Assembly (NCBI RefSeq): GCF_041053055.1 | Contig: NZ_CP163443.1 | Coordinates: 3,038,001 to 3,102,000 of the forward strand | Direction: 5' to 3' | DNA from: Streptomyces sp. R41 | GTDB taxonomy: Bacteria > Actinomycetota > Actinomycetes > Streptomycetales > Streptomycetaceae | DNA: 64,000 bases | In this document: positions 51,154 to 59,705 of the stretch, one piece after another | Position numbering within the stretch: position 1 is the stretch's first letter | Layout of the letters: every line of letters starts with the position of its first letter | Program-made: the position numbers and the translations under genes | The notes under the pieces: model-generated | The model's input: the letters and a program-made list of their open reading frames with translations, nothing else | Databases searched by the model: none | What the model was told of the DNA's origin: nothing

Positions 51154-51164
51154 TATGTCGGTCG
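51144..51164. promoter_or_regulatory. Perfect palindrome across the ctaE start codon
   Basis: CGACCGACAT (51144-51153), one central T, then ATGTCGGTCG (51155-51164) form a 10-1-10 palindrome. The ATG of ctaE is its middle. As DNA it could be an operator; as RNA it would form an 8-bp GC-rich stem with the start codon partly in the loop. Confidence 0.6.
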
Positions 51165-51331
51165 CTTATCCCGCCCTCACCCCGGGGGGTGCCGTTCGGA
51201 GTGTTGACGGGGTCTGTCCAGCCCGTATGGCCCATCGAAGCCCTGTCCGAACCGGTGTTGACGAGGTGTTCAAGGGAGTAGCATCCGCGCCATCGGTACC
51301 AGTGGTTCCCGACCAAAGACGCGGAGGAACA

Positions 51332-51733
51332 ATGCAGCCGACCGCCACGGTGCTCGTCTACAGCGACGACTCCAACACCCGCGAACAGGTGCGGCTGGCG
51401 ACCGGGCGCAGGCCCGCTCCGGACGTTCCCACCGTCGAGTTCATCGAGTGCGCGACTCCCGGCGCCGTCATCAAGGAGCTGGACAAGGGCGGGATCGACG
51501 TCTGTGTGCTGGACGGCGAGGCAGTGCCCTTGGGCGGCATGGGGGTGTGCCGGCAGATCAAGGACGAGGTCTTCAACTGTCCGCCCGTGCTGGTGCTCAT
51601 CGGTCGGCCCCAGGACGCCTGGCTGGCCACGTGGAGCCGTGCGGATGCGGCAGTGACGCTGCCGGTGGACCCGGTGGAGTTCGCGGCTGCTCTGGCCTCC
51701 CTGCTGCGTCGTAAGGCTCTTTTGGGTGCCTGA
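51332..51733 (+). CDS. Receiver-like regulator without output domain
   Basis: The 133-residue protein resembles a two-component receiver domain: TVLVYSDDSNTREQVRLA supplies the acidic pair, and VCVLDGEAVPLGGMGVCRQIKDE an Asp at the phosphorylation site. The conserved Lys near the end is missing (AAVTLPVDP where KP is expected), so normal phosphorelay chemistry is doubtful. No DNA-binding domain is attached. ATG at 51332 has GGAGG five bases upstream. It lies between the two respiratory operons and divergent from ctaE. A role in oxidase regulation is only suggested by position. Confidence 0.82.
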   Translation: MQPTATVLVYSDDSNTREQVRLATGRRPAPDVPTVEFIECATPGAVIKELDKGGIDVCVLDGEAVPLGGMGVCRQIKDEVFNCPPVLVLIGRPQDAWLATWSRADAAVTLPVDPVEFAAALASLLRRKALLGA

Positions 51734-51775
51734 GGGCTCGGGCCCGTATGTGGTCCCGCGACTGCGAGCAGTATC

Positions 51776-51842
51776 CGGCTGGTCGCGCGCGTGTGGCGGA
51801 GCCCCACATGTCACAGCCCCGCGCCCCTTTCGGGGCGCGGTG
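51776..51842. repeat. Dispersed repeat with terminator hairpin
   Basis: GCGGAGCC, ACATGTCACAGCCCCGCGCC and the stem CCGCGCCCC-TTTC-GGGGCGCGG (51819-51840) form an element also found near 56608 and, inverted and diverged, near 58093. The hairpin lies between the convergent receiver-like and L,D-transpeptidase genes and can terminate both. Confidence 0.82.
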
Positions 51843-51855
51843 GCGCGTGCCTGCC

Positions 51856-53115
51856 TCACACTGACTCGGGGCGCAGTCTGGCCCTGTCCTGCGGGGTCGG
51901 GCCCTCGGGAGTCCCGCCCACCAGGGCGCTGCCCTGGCGCCAGGTCTTCCAGTTGAGGTTCCAGTCGCCGAAGCCGTTGTCGAACGGGGCCATCGTGTCT
52001 CCGTTGGAGTTCTGGACCTTCACGATGTCGCCCTGGCGCACGTTGTTGAAGAACCACTCGGCGTTTCCGGTGCTCATCCCGGTGCAGCCGTGGCTGACGT
52101 TGGAATACCCCTGGTCGCCCACCGACCAGGGCGCCGCGTGCACGTACTCGCCGCTCCAGGTGACACGGGTCGCGTAGTACACGGGCAGGTCGTAGGAGTC
52201 CGCGCTGCCCTCGGCGATGCCGACGGTGGTCCCGCGCATCCGTACGAAGTACTGCTTCTCCAGGACGACCTTGACGCCGTTGCGGGTCTCGTAGCCGGGC
52301 TTGCCGGTGGTGACGGGGATCGTCTTGATCGCCTGGCCGTCGCGGTAGACCGTCATGGAGTGCGCGGAGGCGTCCGTGACGGCGATGAGGCGCTCGCCCG
52401 TGGTGAGCTGCAGGGACTTGGCGTTACCGCCCCAGAGACGGTCGGCGATCTTGATGCCCGCGAGGTTGCTGTGCGCCTGGATGGTGGCGTTCGTGGGCCA
52501 GTAGTCCTTGGGGCGGTAGTGCAGCGTCTTGTCGTTCACCCAGTGCCAGGCGCCCTCCACAGCGGGCACCGAGTCGACCTTGAGGGCGCGCTCGACGATC
52601 GTGCGGGCGGCCTTGTCCTTGACGGGGACGCTGAGTTCGGCGGTGACGGGCTGGCCGACGCCGTACTTGCCGGCCCCGGGCCCGAACTTCACGTCCAGCT
52701 GCTTCTTCGTCTTGGGTGTGGTGGTGTCGAAGTCGAGGACCTTGCGGCCGGGGGCGCCGCTTCCGTCCTCGGTGCTCACGCGCACCGTGTAATGGGCCCC
52801 TGCGGCCAGCGGCGAGGTGCTGTGCCAGCGGCTGCCGTCGGCGGCGAGTTCGCCCACGACGTAGCGGCCCGAGGCGTCCGTGGCCGTGACGTCGGTGATA
52901 CGCCCGTCTTCGGTCAGGGCGATGATTTCCAGGGGCTTGTCGGGGTCGACCTTCTGGTTGCCGCTGCTGCCGTTGAAGGAGATCAGTCCCGCCGCGTCGT
53001 ACGGCTTCGCCGAGAGCGGGTGGTCGTCTCCGCCGCAGGCGGTGACGCCCACGCCGAGGGCGACCACCAGCGTGGTGCAGCTGACGACCGTGCGGATGCG
53101 CGGTGAGTGGTTCAT
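51856..53115 (-). CDS. L,D-transpeptidase lipoprotein
   Basis: The 419-residue protein has a lipoprotein signal with lipobox VTAC (Cys near residue 27), two Ig-like domains (about 45-250) and a YkuD catalytic domain (about 260-390) with WSGEYVHAAPWSVGDQG and the signature SHGCTGMSTGNAEWFF, where the Cys is the nucleophile. It should form 3-3 cross-links between DAP residues in peptidoglycan, as LdtMt2 does. The Ig domains extend the enzyme through the wall. It lies between ctaF and the receiver-like gene but has its own promoter gap, so it is not obviously part of a cta operon. Confidence 0.92.
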   Translation of the reverse strand: MNHSPRIRTVVSCTTLVVALGVGVTACGGDDHPLSAKPYDAAGLISFNGSSGNQKVDPDKPLEIIALTEDGRITDVTATDASGRYVVGELAADGSRWHSTSPLAAGAHYTVRVSTEDGSGAPGRKVLDFDTTTPKTKKQLDVKFGPGAGKYGVGQPVTAELSVPVKDKAARTIVERALKVDSVPAVEGAWHWVNDKTLHYRPKDYWPTNATIQAHSNLAGIKIADRLWGGNAKSLQLTTGERLIAVTDASAHSMTVYRDGQAIKTIPVTTGKPGYETRNGVKVVLEKQYFVRMRGTTVGIAEGSADSYDLPVYYATRVTWSGEYVHAAPWSVGDQGYSNVSHGCTGMSTGNAEWFFNNVRQGDIVKVQNSNGDTMAPFDNGFGDWNLNWKTWRQGSALVGGTPEGPTPQDRARLRPESV

Positions 53116-53191
53116 GGTTCCACGCTATGAAGGCCCGTCAACTAAGGCACGGTGAGTCACCCGTGTGACGTACATGACGTGTGGCAAACGA

Positions 53192-53229
53192 GGGAGCCCG
53201 GACACTCCTGGCGGAGTATCCGGGCTCCC
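53192..53229. terminator. Hairpin terminator of the ctaC-ctaD-ctaF operon
   Basis: GGGAGCCCGGA and TCCGGGCTCCC pair over 11 bases, and ACTCC/GGAGT continue the stem inside after a short bulge. It lies 17 bases beyond the ctaF stop. Confidence 0.88.
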
Positions 53230-53245
53230 GGGTGTTTCGCGCGTG

Positions 53246-53644
53246 CTACTGAGTGCGGTTCTCACCGTGGTAGTACTCGAAGACCCAGCCCCACAGGCCG
53301 ATCACGATGATCGGGGCCGAGAAGTACAGCAGCCACCAGCCGAAGACGACGCCCAGGAAGGCGAGCGCCCCACCGACGCCGAGCGCGAGCGGCTGCCAGC
53401 TGTGCGGGCTGAAGAAGCCCACCTCGCCGGCCTCGTCGGCGACGTCCGCGTCCTTGTTGTCCTGTGCCAGCGCGTCGACCCGCCGGGCCGTGAAGGCCAG
53501 GTAGTAGCCGATCATCACGCTCAGCCCGAAGGCGAGGAAGAGCGCCGTCGTACCGGCCGGCTCCTTCGACCACACGCCATAGACGATCGCCATGACGAGG
53601 ATGAAGGCAGCGAGCCAGAGGAACATCTTGCCTTGGACCTTCAC
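53246..53644 (-). CDS. ctaF: Cytochrome c oxidase subunit IV, actinobacterial
   Basis: The 132-residue protein has four membrane helices in two pairs: [19 protein letters not shown] and [20 protein letters not shown], then [21 protein letters not shown] and [16 protein letters not shown]. This is the actinobacterial COX4 type that belongs to the aa3 oxidase. GTG at 53644 overlaps the ctaD stop by four bases, so it is the last gene of ctaC-ctaD-ctaF, closed by a hairpin. Confidence 0.94.
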   Translation of the reverse strand: MKVQGKMFLWLAAFILVMAIVYGVWSKEPAGTTALFLAFGLSVMIGYYLAFTARRVDALAQDNKDADVADEAGEVGFFSPHSWQPLALGVGGALAFLGVVFGWWLLYFSAPIIVIGLWGWVFEYYHGENRTQ

Positions 53645-55377
53645 TTGCCGGCCTCCTTGCCACCAGCCAGAGCCGACGTCCCGTGACCGGCGTTCTCGAG
53701 CTGGTCGAGAGCGGCGATCTCCGGGTGGTGCAGGTCGAACGCCGGGGATTCACTGCGAATCCGCGGCAGGGTGAGGAAGTTGTGCCGCGGCGGCGGGCAC
53801 GAGGTGGCCCACTCCAGCGAACGGCCGTAGCCCCACGGGTCGTCGACGCCGACCGGCTTGCCGTACTTGGCCGTCTTCCACACGTTGTAGAGGAACGGCA
53901 GGATCGACAGGCCGAGCAGGAACGAGCTGATCGTCGAGATCGTGTTCAGCGCGGTGAAGCCGTCGGCCGCGAGGTAGTCCGCGTACCGACGCGGCATGCC
54001 CTCCGCGCCCAGCCAGTGCTGGACGAGGAACGTGCCGTGGAAGCCCACGAACAGCGTCCAGAAGGTGATCTTGCCGAGGCGCTCGTCGAGCATCTTGCCC
54101 GTCATCTTCGGCCACCAGAAGTGGAAGCCGGAGAACATCGCGAACACCACGGTGCCGAAGACCACGTAGTGGAAGTGCGCCACCACGAAGTACGAGTCCG
54201 AGACGTGGAAGTCCATCGGCGGCGAGGCCAGGATGACACCGGTCAGACCACCGAACGTGAAGGTGATCAGGAAGCCGGTGGCCCAGAGCATCGGGGTCTC
54301 GAAACTCAAGGACCCCTTCCACATCGTTCCGATCCAGTTGAAGAACTTCACACCCGTTGGCACGGCGATGAGGAACGTCATGAAGGAGAAGAACGGCAGC
54401 AACACACCGCCGGTGACGTACATGTGGTGGGCCCACACGGTCACGGACAGACCGGCGATGGAGATGGTGGCCGCGATGAGGCCCATGTAGCCGAACATCG
54501 GCTTGCGTGAGAACACTGGGATGACTTCGGAAATGATTCCGAAGAATGGCAGGGCGATGATGTACACCTCTGGATGGCCGAAGAACCAGAAGAGGTGTTG
54601 CCAGAGCAATGCCCCGCCATTTGCCGCGTCGAAGATGTGGGCGCCGAACTTGCGGTCCGCCTCCAGGGCGAACAGCGCCGCCGCCAGAACGGGGAAGGCC
54701 AGCAGCACCAGCACCGCGGTGAGCAGCACGTTCCACACGAAGATCGGCATGCGGAACATCGTCATGCCGGGAGCGCGCATGCAGATGATGGTGGTGATGA
54801 AGTTGACCGCGCCGAGGATGGTGCCGAAGCCCGAGAAGGCCAGACCCATGATCCACATGTCGGCGCCGATGCCCGGCGAGCGGACCGCGTCCGACAGCGG
54901 CGAGTACGCGAACCAGCCGAAGTCGGCCGCGCCCTGCGGGGTGAGGAAGCCACCCACCGCGATGGTCGAGCCGAACAGGTAGAGCCAGTAGGCGAACATG
55001 TTCAGCCGCGGGAACGCCACGTCGGGCGCACCGATCTGCAGCGGCATGATCCAGTTCGTGAAGCCGGCGAACAGCGGCGTCGCGAACATCAGCAGCATGA
55101 TCGTGCCGTGCATCGTGAACGCCTGGTTGAACTGCTCGTTCGACATGATCTGCAGACCCGGTCGGGCGAGTTCGGCGCGCATGAGGAGCGCCATGACGCC
55201 ACCGATCATGAAGAACGCGAACGACGTGACCAGATACAGCGTGCCGATCGTCTTGTGGTCAGTGGTGGTGAGCCACTTGATCACGACGTTGCCGGGCTGC
55301 TTGCGCCGTACCGGCAGCTCGTTCTCGTACGAGTCTTCGGCTTCGGCGGCACCCTGGGGTTCGTTGAGGATGCTCAC
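53641..55377 (-). CDS. ctaD: Cytochrome c oxidase subunit I
   Basis: CtaD is the catalytic subunit with haem a, haem a3 and CuB. The 578-residue protein has twelve helices with [15 protein letters not shown] (haem a His), [17 protein letters not shown] (CuB His and the His-Tyr link), [11 protein letters not shown] (CuB His pair) and [11 protein letters not shown] (haem a3 and a His). [19 protein letters not shown] is also typical. It reduces O2 to water and pumps protons. GTG at 55377 overlaps the ctaC stop; its own stop overlaps ctaF. Confidence 0.97.
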   Translation of the reverse strand: MSILNEPQGAAEAEDSYENELPVRRKQPGNVVIKWLTTTDHKTIGTLYLVTSFAFFMIGGVMALLMRAELARPGLQIMSNEQFNQAFTMHGTIMLLMFATPLFAGFTNWIMPLQIGAPDVAFPRLNMFAYWLYLFGSTIAVGGFLTPQGAADFGWFAYSPLSDAVRSPGIGADMWIMGLAFSGFGTILGAVNFITTIICMRAPGMTMFRMPIFVWNVLLTAVLVLLAFPVLAAALFALEADRKFGAHIFDAANGGALLWQHLFWFFGHPEVYIIALPFFGIISEVIPVFSRKPMFGYMGLIAATISIAGLSVTVWAHHMYVTGGVLLPFFSFMTFLIAVPTGVKFFNWIGTMWKGSLSFETPMLWATGFLITFTFGGLTGVILASPPMDFHVSDSYFVVAHFHYVVFGTVVFAMFSGFHFWWPKMTGKMLDERLGKITFWTLFVGFHGTFLVQHWLGAEGMPRRYADYLAADGFTALNTISTISSFLLGLSILPFLYNVWKTAKYGKPVGVDDPWGYGRSLEWATSCPPPRHNFLTLPRIRSESPAFDLHHPEIAALDQLENAGHGTSALAGGKEAGK

Positions 55378-56339
55378 AGGTTGTTCGTCTCCCGGTTCTT
55401 CTCGTGGCCCGTCTGCTCAATGCCGGCCGGGACGTAACCGGTCTGACCCTTCGCCGCGAGCTCCTTGAGGTGGGCCTCGTAGCGCTCGGGGGAGACGACC
55501 TTCACGTTGAAGAGCATCCGGGAGTGGTCGACGCCGCAGAGTTCGGCGCACTTGCCCAGGAAGGTGCCCTCCCTGTTGGGGGTCACCTGGAAGGAGTTGG
55601 TGTGGCCCGGGATGACGTCCTGCTTCATGAGGAACGGCACCACCCAGAAGGAGTGGATGACGTCACGAGAAGTGAGAACGAAGCGGACCGTCTTGCCCTT
55701 GGGAAGCCACAGGGTCGGACCGGGGTTACCCGTCTGCGGGTTCCGCGTGCCGGGTGTGCCGACGTCGTAGACACCGCCGGCGTTCGCCGGGAAGTCCTTC
55801 TTGAACCGGTCCGGAATGGCGGCCAGGTTCGGGTTGATCTTGGCGTTCCCGGTGGAACCGGGGACGTCCGCGATGTAGTTGAAGCCCCAGCTCCACTGGA
55901 AGCCGACCACGTTGACCGTGACGTCGGGCTTCGGGGAGAGACTGAGGAGCTTCGTCTCGTCGCGGGCGGTGAAGTAGAACAGCACCGAGACGATGATGAG
56001 CGGGACCACCGTGTACAGCGCCTCGATGGGCATGTTGTACCGGGTCTGCGGAGGAACCTCGACCTTGGTGCGGCTGCGCCGGTGGAACATGGTCGCCCAC
56101 AGGATCAGGCCCCACACCAGCACGCCGACGGCGAGCGCGGCCGCCCAGGACCCCTGCCACAGCGAGAGGATCCGCGGAGCCTCTTCCGTGACCGGGGTGG
56201 GCATACCAAGGCGGGGGAAGTCTTCCCAGTTGTACGAGCAACCGGTGGCTGTCGCCAGGACCAGGCCCGCAGTCATTGCCTGCAGCAGCTTCCGCCGCAT
56301 CGGGCGCCGCGGCGAGCGGTCGGAGCCGTTGGGACTCAC
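55374..56339 (-). CDS. ctaC: Cytochrome c oxidase subunit II
   Basis: CtaC holds the CuA centre that takes electrons from QcrC. The 321-residue protein has a lipoprotein-type signal (LATATGCSY near residue 34), two membrane helices ([19 protein letters not shown] and [17 protein letters not shown]), an aromatic electron-entry patch [13 protein letters not shown], and the CuA motif [13 protein letters not shown] near residue 265. GTG at 56339 begins ctaC-ctaD-ctaF. The promoter must lie in the 348-base gap upstream. Confidence 0.95.
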   Translation of the reverse strand: MSPNGSDRSPRRPMRRKLLQAMTAGLVLATATGCSYNWEDFPRLGMPTPVTEEAPRILSLWQGSWAAALAVGVLVWGLILWATMFHRRSRTKVEVPPQTRYNMPIEALYTVVPLIIVSVLFYFTARDETKLLSLSPKPDVTVNVVGFQWSWGFNYIADVPGSTGNAKINPNLAAIPDRFKKDFPANAGGVYDVGTPGTRNPQTGNPGPTLWLPKGKTVRFVLTSRDVIHSFWVVPFLMKQDVIPGHTNSFQVTPNREGTFLGKCAELCGVDHSRMLFNVKVVSPERYEAHLKELAAKGQTGYVPAGIEQTGHEKNRETNNL

Positions 56340-56687
56340 GTAGCGCCTTCCCGAGAGTCTCGCCCGCGCTACTGGCTGCGGCCTTCTCGCTGGTCGGTCG
56401 CCGCCCTGCGTCGGGCAGGGGTTTGGATGTTTATGCGGACCAAACCCTACTGGACGCTATTTGGGGTCGCGCGGGGAGGGTGCCCAACGCGCCGCCAGGC
56501 ACCCCGAAGGGGTGGAATGCCCGGCTCCGGGTGCCTTCTGACGGGGGGTTGGGGCGCCTGGCAGCCCGGGGGGCGCGGCGAACACGGCGACTGCGGGTCG
56601 TCTGTGGTCGATCGCGCTCACGCGGCGGAGCCGTACATGTCACAGCCCCGCGCCCCTTATGGGGCCCGGAGGATTTAGCGTTGCTGT
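56340..56687. other. 348-base gap between ctaC and the desulfurase-TusA gene
   Basis: This divergent gap must hold the ctaC operon promoter. GGGTGCC (56478-56484) and GGCACCC (56498-56504) can form a small stem. The right part is a dispersed repeat (56608-56665) that reaches to within 23 bases of the rightward gene. No coding frame was credible. Confidence 0.6.
56608..56665. repeat. Dispersed repeat, copy of 51776-51842
   Basis: GGTCGATCGCGCTCACGCGG, CGGAGCCGTACATGTCACAG and CCCCGCGCCCCTTATGGGGC match the element at 51776-51842 with few changes. Unlike that copy it lies upstream of a gene, where a terminator would not be expected. Confidence 0.8.
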
Positions 56688-58064
56688 GTGGTCTACTTCG
56701 ATGCCGCTTCTGGCGCTCCCCTTCATTCCGTTGCCCGGCAGGCTCTGCAGGCCTCGTTCGAGGAGGGATGGGCCGATCCCGCGCGGCTGTACCGGGAGGG
56801 GCGACGGGCGCGGTTGCTGCTCGACGCGGCGCGGGAGGCGGCGGCCGAGGCGGTGGGGTGCCGGGTGGACGAGCTGGTCTTCACCACGTCGGGGACGCGG
56901 GCGGTGCACGCCGGGATCGAGGGCGCTCTGGCCGGTCGGCGCCGCGTCGGACGCCACCTGATCGTGTCAGCGGTCGAACATTCGTCGGTGCTGCATTCGG
57001 CGGACGTCCATGAGGCGGCGGGCGGATCGGTGACACAGGTCCCGGTCGACCGTGCGGGCCGGGTGTCCCCTTCCGCGTATGCGGACGCCCTGCGCCCCGA
57101 CACCGCCCTCGCCTGCCTCCAGTCCGCCAACCACGAGGTGGGCACGGAGCAGCCGGTGGCCGCGGTGGCCGAGACCTGCCGGGCGGCGGGCGTGCCCCTG
57201 CTGGTGGACGCGGCGCAGTCGCTGGGCTGGGGGCCGGTCGAGGGCGACTGGTCCCTGTTGACGGCGAGTGCCCATAAATGGGGTGGCCCGTCGGGGGTCG
57301 GGCTGCTCGTCGTACGCAAAGGAGTGCGGTTCGCTCCCCAAGGGCCCGCGGACGAGCGGGAGTCGGGGCGGGCCGCCGGCTTCGAGAACATCCCGGCGAT
57401 CGTGGCCGCGGCGGCTTCGCTGCGGGCGGTGCGGGCGGAGGCGGCCCAGGAGGCGGTACGGCTGCGGGAGCTGACGGAGCGGATCCGGGCGCGGGTACCG
57501 CAGGTGGTGCCGGACGTGGAGGTGGTGGGCGATCCGGCCCATCGGCTGCCCGGCATCGTCACCTTCTCCTGTCTCTATGTCGACGGAGAGGCTCTGCTCC
57601 ACGAGTTGGACGCAGAGGGTTACTCCGTCTCGTCCGGATCGTCCTGTACGAGCAGCACGCTGACGCCGAGCCATGTGCTCAAGGCGATGGGTGTGCTGAG
57701 CGAGGGGAACGTACGGGTGTCGCTGCCGCTCGGGACGGCGGAGGCGGACGTCGAGCGGTTCCTGTCGGTCCTTCCGGGGGCCGTGACGGGAGTGCGGGAG
57801 AAGCTCGGCGCACCGTCGCCCGCGACGGCGGTGCGCGAGGACGTCCTCGTCGTGGACGCCCTCGGCAAACGCTGCCCGATCCCCGTGATCGAGCTGGCGA
57901 AGGTCATCGGTGACGTGCCGGTGGGCGGCTCGGTGCGGGTCCTCTCGGACGACGAGGCGGCACGGCTCGACATCCCCGCGTGGTGCGAGATGCGGGGGCA
58001 GGAGTACGTCGGGGAGGAGCCGACGGACCGGGGCTCGGCCTATGTCGTCCGCCGGGTGACGTAA
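56688..58064 (+). CDS. Cysteine desulfurase fused to a TusA-like domain
   Basis: The 458-residue protein joins an IscS/NifS-type PLP enzyme (about residues 1-375) to a TusA/SirA-like sulfur carrier (about 385-458). The desulfurase has FDAASGAPLH, FTTSGTRAVHAG, VEHSSVLHSA, the Schiff-base Lys197 in SAHKWGGPSGVG and the catalytic Cys320 in SSGSSCTSST. The TusA part has VVDALGKRCPIPVIELAK with the acceptor Cys396. A persulfide formed at Cys320 could be handed directly to Cys396. Targets may be tRNA thiolation or cofactor sulfur. GTG at 56688 with GGAGGA 14 bases upstream. A hairpin follows the stop at once. Confidence 0.9.
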   Translation: MVYFDAASGAPLHSVARQALQASFEEGWADPARLYREGRRARLLLDAAREAAAEAVGCRVDELVFTTSGTRAVHAGIEGALAGRRRVGRHLIVSAVEHSSVLHSADVHEAAGGSVTQVPVDRAGRVSPSAYADALRPDTALACLQSANHEVGTEQPVAAVAETCRAAGVPLLVDAAQSLGWGPVEGDWSLLTASAHKWGGPSGVGLLVVRKGVRFAPQGPADERESGRAAGFENIPAIVAAAASLRAVRAEAAQEAVRLRELTERIRARVPQVVPDVEVVGDPAHRLPGIVTFSCLYVDGEALLHELDAEGYSVSSGSSCTSSTLTPSHVLKAMGVLSEGNVRVSLPLGTAEADVERFLSVLPGAVTGVREKLGAPSPATAVREDVLVVDALGKRCPIPVIELAKVIGDVPVGGSVRVLSDDEAARLDIPAWCEMRGQEYVGEEPTDRGSAYVVRRVT

Positions 58065-58065
58065 C

Positions 58066-58092
58066 CGGGGGCGCCGCGGCGCGGCGCCCCCG
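58066..58092 (+). terminator. Hairpin after the desulfurase-TusA gene
   Basis: CGGGGGCGCC and GGCGCCCCCG form a perfect 10-bp stem with a 7-base loop, starting two bases after the TAA stop. Confidence 0.82.
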
Positions 58093-58153
58093 AAGGTGCG
58101 GGGCCGTATCGATGTGCGGCTCCGCCGCGTGGGTGCGACCAGCCCCCGCGGAC
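58093..58153. repeat. Dispersed repeat, inverted copy
   Basis: Read on the minus strand, GGTCGCACCCACGCGGCGGA followed by GCCGCACATCGATACGGCCC corresponds to the elements at 51776 and 56608. With the latter it brackets the desulfurase-TusA gene in inverse orientation. Confidence 0.75.
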
Positions 58154-58202
58154 CCGCGGCCGACGGCGGCCCCGCAGGGACAGACGCATGGTCCCGGCAG
58201 GA

Positions 58203-59177
58203 TCAGGCCAGGTGCTCCTGGACCTCCGCCGCGGCCTCATGGCCGTACGCCTTGGTGAAGCGGTCCATGAAGTGGGCGCGGCGCAGCTGGTACTCCTGGG
58301 TGCCGACCGTCTCGATGACCAGCGTGGCGAGCATGCAGCCGACCTGGGCGGCGCGCTCCAGCGGGACGCCCCAGGCGAGGCCGGAGAGGAAGCCCGCGCG
58401 GAACGCGTCGCCGACGCCCGTGGGGTCGGCCTTGCGCTCCTCCTCCGGGCAGCCGACCTCGATGGGCTCCTCGCCCGCCTGTTCGATACGCACACCCTGC
58501 GCGCCGAGGGTCGTCACACGGTGGCCGACCTTGCCCAGGATCTCCTCGTCCGTCCAGCCGGTCTTGGACTCGATGAGCCCCTTCTCGTACTCGTTCGAGA
58601 AGAGGTACGTCGCTCCGTCCAGCAGTATCCGGATCTCGTCGCCGTTCATCCGGGCGATCTGCTGCGAGAAGTCGGCGGCGAACGGAATCGTGCGGGAGCG
58701 GCACTCCTCGGTGTGGCGGAGCATCGCCTCGGGGTCGTCCGCGCCGATCAGGACCAGGTCGAGACCGCCGACCCGGTCCGAGACGGCCTTCAGCTCGATG
58801 AGGCGGGCCTCGCTCATCGCGCCCGTGTAGAAGGAGCCGATCTGGTTGTGGTCGGCGTCGGTGGTGCACACGAAGCGCGCGGTGTGCAGCACCTCGGAGA
58901 TGCGGACCGAGTCGGTGTCGACGCCGTGGCGGTCGAGCCAGGCGCGGTACTCGTCGAAGTCGGAACCCGCCGCACCGACCAGGATCGGCCGGGTGCCGAG
59001 CTGGCCCATGCCGAAGGCGATGTTCGCGCCGACCCCGCCCCGGCGCACGTCGAGGTTGTCGACCAGGAAGGAGAGGGAGACCGTGTGCAGCTGATCCGCG
59101 ACCAGCTGGTCGGCGAATCGGCCGGGGAAGGTCATGAGGTGGTCGGTGGCGATGGAGCCGGTGACTGCGATACGCAC
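58203..59177 (-). CDS. PfkB/ribokinase family sugar or nucleoside kinase
   Basis: The 324-residue kinase has the N-terminal glycine region RRGGVGANIAFGMGQLG and the C-terminal PfkB signature KADPTGVGDAFRAGFLSGL, where Asp is the catalytic base (DPTGVGD). SDFDEYRAWLDRHGVDTDSV and NQIGSFYTGAMSEA shape the sugar pocket. The closest type I recall is the actinobacterial adenosine kinase/CbhK group (Rv2202c lies in the same place in M. tuberculosis). Adenosine or a sugar may be the substrate. GTG at 59177. Confidence 0.85.
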   Translation of the reverse strand: MRIAVTGSIATDHLMTFPGRFADQLVADQLHTVSLSFLVDNLDVRRGGVGANIAFGMGQLGTRPILVGAAGSDFDEYRAWLDRHGVDTDSVRISEVLHTARFVCTTDADHNQIGSFYTGAMSEARLIELKAVSDRVGGLDLVLIGADDPEAMLRHTEECRSRTIPFAADFSQQIARMNGDEIRILLDGATYLFSNEYEKGLIESKTGWTDEEILGKVGHRVTTLGAQGVRIEQAGEEPIEVGCPEEERKADPTGVGDAFRAGFLSGLAWGVPLERAAQVGCMLATLVIETVGTQEYQLRRAHFMDRFTKAYGHEAAAEVQEHLA

Positions 59178-59311
59178 GGCTAGGACACGCTCCTGCGAGG
59201 GGAGGGGATTGACAGTTCACGCTACCCGGTCCGTGGGCGCCTGCTGAAGCGGGCAAAACTACCCGATAGTAGATCTTTCTTCGTGAGGGGAACGGTGCAT
59301 ACGGTTCCGGT

Positions 59312-59521
59312 ATGACGAACCTCAAGGTCCACGGCTCCGCTCCGCTCGACCTCGAAGGCGATCTGGCGTCGCTGCGCGGCGACTGCGCCCGGATGGCCCC
59401 GCACTGGACGGCTCCCGCCAAGGTCACTTCCCGCCCGGTGTCTCCGTCACGCATCCACGGGGTGACCGTGCCGCCGACGTCCGCGCGGCTGCTGGACGCG
59501 ATGTCCGACTACGGCGACTGA
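59312..59521 (+). CDS. Small conserved protein of unknown function
   Basis: A 69-residue frame starts MTNLKVHGSAPLDLEGDLASLRGDCARMAP at the ATG at 59312. It has good actinobacterial codon bias, no hydrophobic segment and no recognisable domain. No Shine-Dalgarno lies close by; GGAAC (59289-59293) and GTTCC (59304-59308) form an inverted repeat just before the ATG, so the mRNA may be leaderless. A similar small gene is recalled at this place in other Streptomyces. Confidence that it is real is moderate. Confidence 0.6.
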   Translation: MTNLKVHGSAPLDLEGDLASLRGDCARMAPHWTAPAKVTSRPVSPSRIHGVTVPPTSARLLDAMSDYGD

Positions 59522-59705
59522 TCCCCGTACGGCCGATCGGGCGGCGCCGAACGGGGGAATTCGGCGAGCGCTCGCGGGGAACCGCGCGCTCCCCCGCTGC
59601 GTCCCATCGCTGTCCCCCGTAATGGGGATGCGGTATACGACCGTCAGTGCCCATATTTGACAGGGCCGGGTCATGGGACAGCAGTGGAGCCGAAGGAGCG
59701 ATGCG

